64,000 bases of DNA from Dasyornis broadbenti (lineage: Eukaryota > Chordata > Aves > Passeriformes > Dasyornithidae). Shown one piece after another: positions 63,121 to 64,000 of the stretch (position 1 is the stretch's first letter; each line of letters opens with the position of its first letter). A program made the translations under genes and the position numbers. The stretch covers positions 511,343 through 575,342 of the forward strand of contig VZRN01000229.1 of the NCBI GenBank assembly GCA_013397935.1. Reading direction: 5' to 3'. The notes beneath the pieces were generated by a model. It searched no databases and was not told the origin of the DNA. It saw only the letters and a list, made by a program, of their open reading frames with translations.

Positions 63121-64000
63121 CCCCCAGATATTCCCTGGCCCAGAGCCTCAGACCCACCTGGCTTCAGAGAAAAGAGCCAGGAGAATGGAAACAAATCGTA
63201 CAGATGGCTGGGGAGCAAGGCTGTGCTTTGACAGATTCCCCTCTCGCTCTGCCAGCATGTCCCATGTCTCATCCCCAAACAGGGCACCCAGCTTGCCCTC
63301 CACCAGGACTCTGCTCAAGCTCCCAACCTGTCTGGCTGGCATCAGAAGGAATTTTTCTGTTGGTCTCAGTGCCAGCTGGATTAGCCCCAGACCATGGATG
63401 TACAAAACCATGGGGATATGAAACAGCTGAGGTCTGGCATGTTTGGGGTGCTGTTCCTGTCCCATTCTTCTGTGGGATGTTCCCCAAGTGCCAGGGGTGG
63501 ATTCAGACTTGCAGACAGTCAGCATCCCTTTCCCTCCCTTTGCCTGTGAGGACCCTCAGCCAGGACAACACAAAACTGTTTGGGAAGCAGCTGGCACAGC
63601 TGGGATGTTCCCAAGGGGAGTGGGGATTCTCCCAAAGGGGGCAGTGATCCCCAAACTCATCCTGGCCTGGAGGCTGGGCTGGAAGCAGGGGCCAGTGGGA
63701 TCTAGGGCCACCTCCTGTACCTGTACAGCCCCTGCTCCAAACAATGCCCCATTGTCAGCCTGGGAACTCAGTCCTAATTACCTCATAGTCCTGCTGATTT
63801 CCAATGAAATGAGGCAAAACCTGGGGATTGAGTTGGGGACTTGGTTTTCTCAGGAGAAAAATTAAACAGCAAAAGGGAAATCTGGAACATTTGATTCGGT
63901 TTAGCATTGAGGGAAACCTCCTTTTCCCGAACTCGGGCTGAAATAGGTCCGTATTTTCCTCCCCAGACTGCTCCCACTGTTTGCATTATTTCTATTGCCT

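Larger units (their letters stand above)
50831..64000. other. Upstream intergenic sequence, no gene recognised
   Basis: About 13 kb lies 5' of CTNNA1. I find no conserved protein-coding exon on either strand; open frames up to 199 codons (63048-63647) match no family I know. In mammals the next gene upstream is HSPA9, facing away, but no mortalin exon is visible here. I saw no CR1 copy in this stretch, in contrast to the gene body. A short (TC)n run lies at 59306-59318. Several AT-rich, motif-dense blocks are listed separately as candidate conserved elements; I see nothing I can name in the rest. Confidence 0.7.

Noticed and set aside
63048..63647. 199-codon plus-strand open frame
   Set aside because: It resembles no known protein, has overlapping frames on the other strand, and partly covers a motif-dense noncoding block.
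1..64000. CRISPR arrays, phage, bacterial operons or defence systems
   Set aside because: The window is vertebrate genomic DNA with spliced exons and CR1 elements; no regularly spaced direct repeats or prokaryotic gene clusters occur.

Overview
The window is animal nuclear DNA, very probably from a bird. Two things show this: several degraded copies of CR1, the dominant LINE of bird genomes, and six split coding exons on the minus strand. Those exons encode the N-terminal 353 residues of alpha-E-catenin (CTNNA1), with a GT donor and AG acceptor at every visible junction. The species cannot be named from the sequence alone. Most open frames in the window are chance frames in introns, in CR1 copies or in the GC-rich island, and I have left them out.

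Layout, in transcript (minus-strand) order. A GC-rich CpG island at about 49960-50830, broken by a 17-base run of N, is the likely CTNNA1 promoter. A good minus-strand splice donor there could end the noncoding first exon at 50399. The coding exons follow: exon 2 (33709-33815, start codon 33811-33813), exon 3 (31645-31840), exon 4 (24879-25045), exon 5 (23989-24108), exon 6 (21892-22158) and exon 7 (19135-19338). Their coding lengths (105, 196, 167, 120, 267 and 204 bases) sum to exactly 353 codons and the phases join without error. The encoded part holds the basic N-terminal segment, the beta-catenin-binding and dimerisation N domain, the glycine-rich linker and the vinculin-binding start of the M domain. 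The rest of the gene lies beyond position 1, because intron 7 fills positions 1-19134 without ending.

The introns hold CR1 copies in both orientations. The largest is a plus-strand element of about 2.5 kb at 1350-3866 with traces of ORF1 and ORF2. A tRNA-derived, MIR-like SINE relic sits at about 23609-23692, and there are two perfect hairpins (4652-4686 and 44671-44711). A 208-base exact tandem duplication with a single N between the copies (2957-3373) is almost certainly an assembly artefact. Positions 50831-64000 lie upstream of CTNNA1. I recognise no gene there, but several AT-rich blocks dense in homeodomain, forkhead, GATA and SOX/TCF-like motifs could be regulatory.

I found no undescribed molecular system here. 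The most useful observations are the assembly fault inside the CR1, the damaged promoter island with possible divergent first exons, the absence of LRRTM2 from the first 19 kb of intron 7, the long perfect hairpin in intron 1 and the candidate enhancers upstream.
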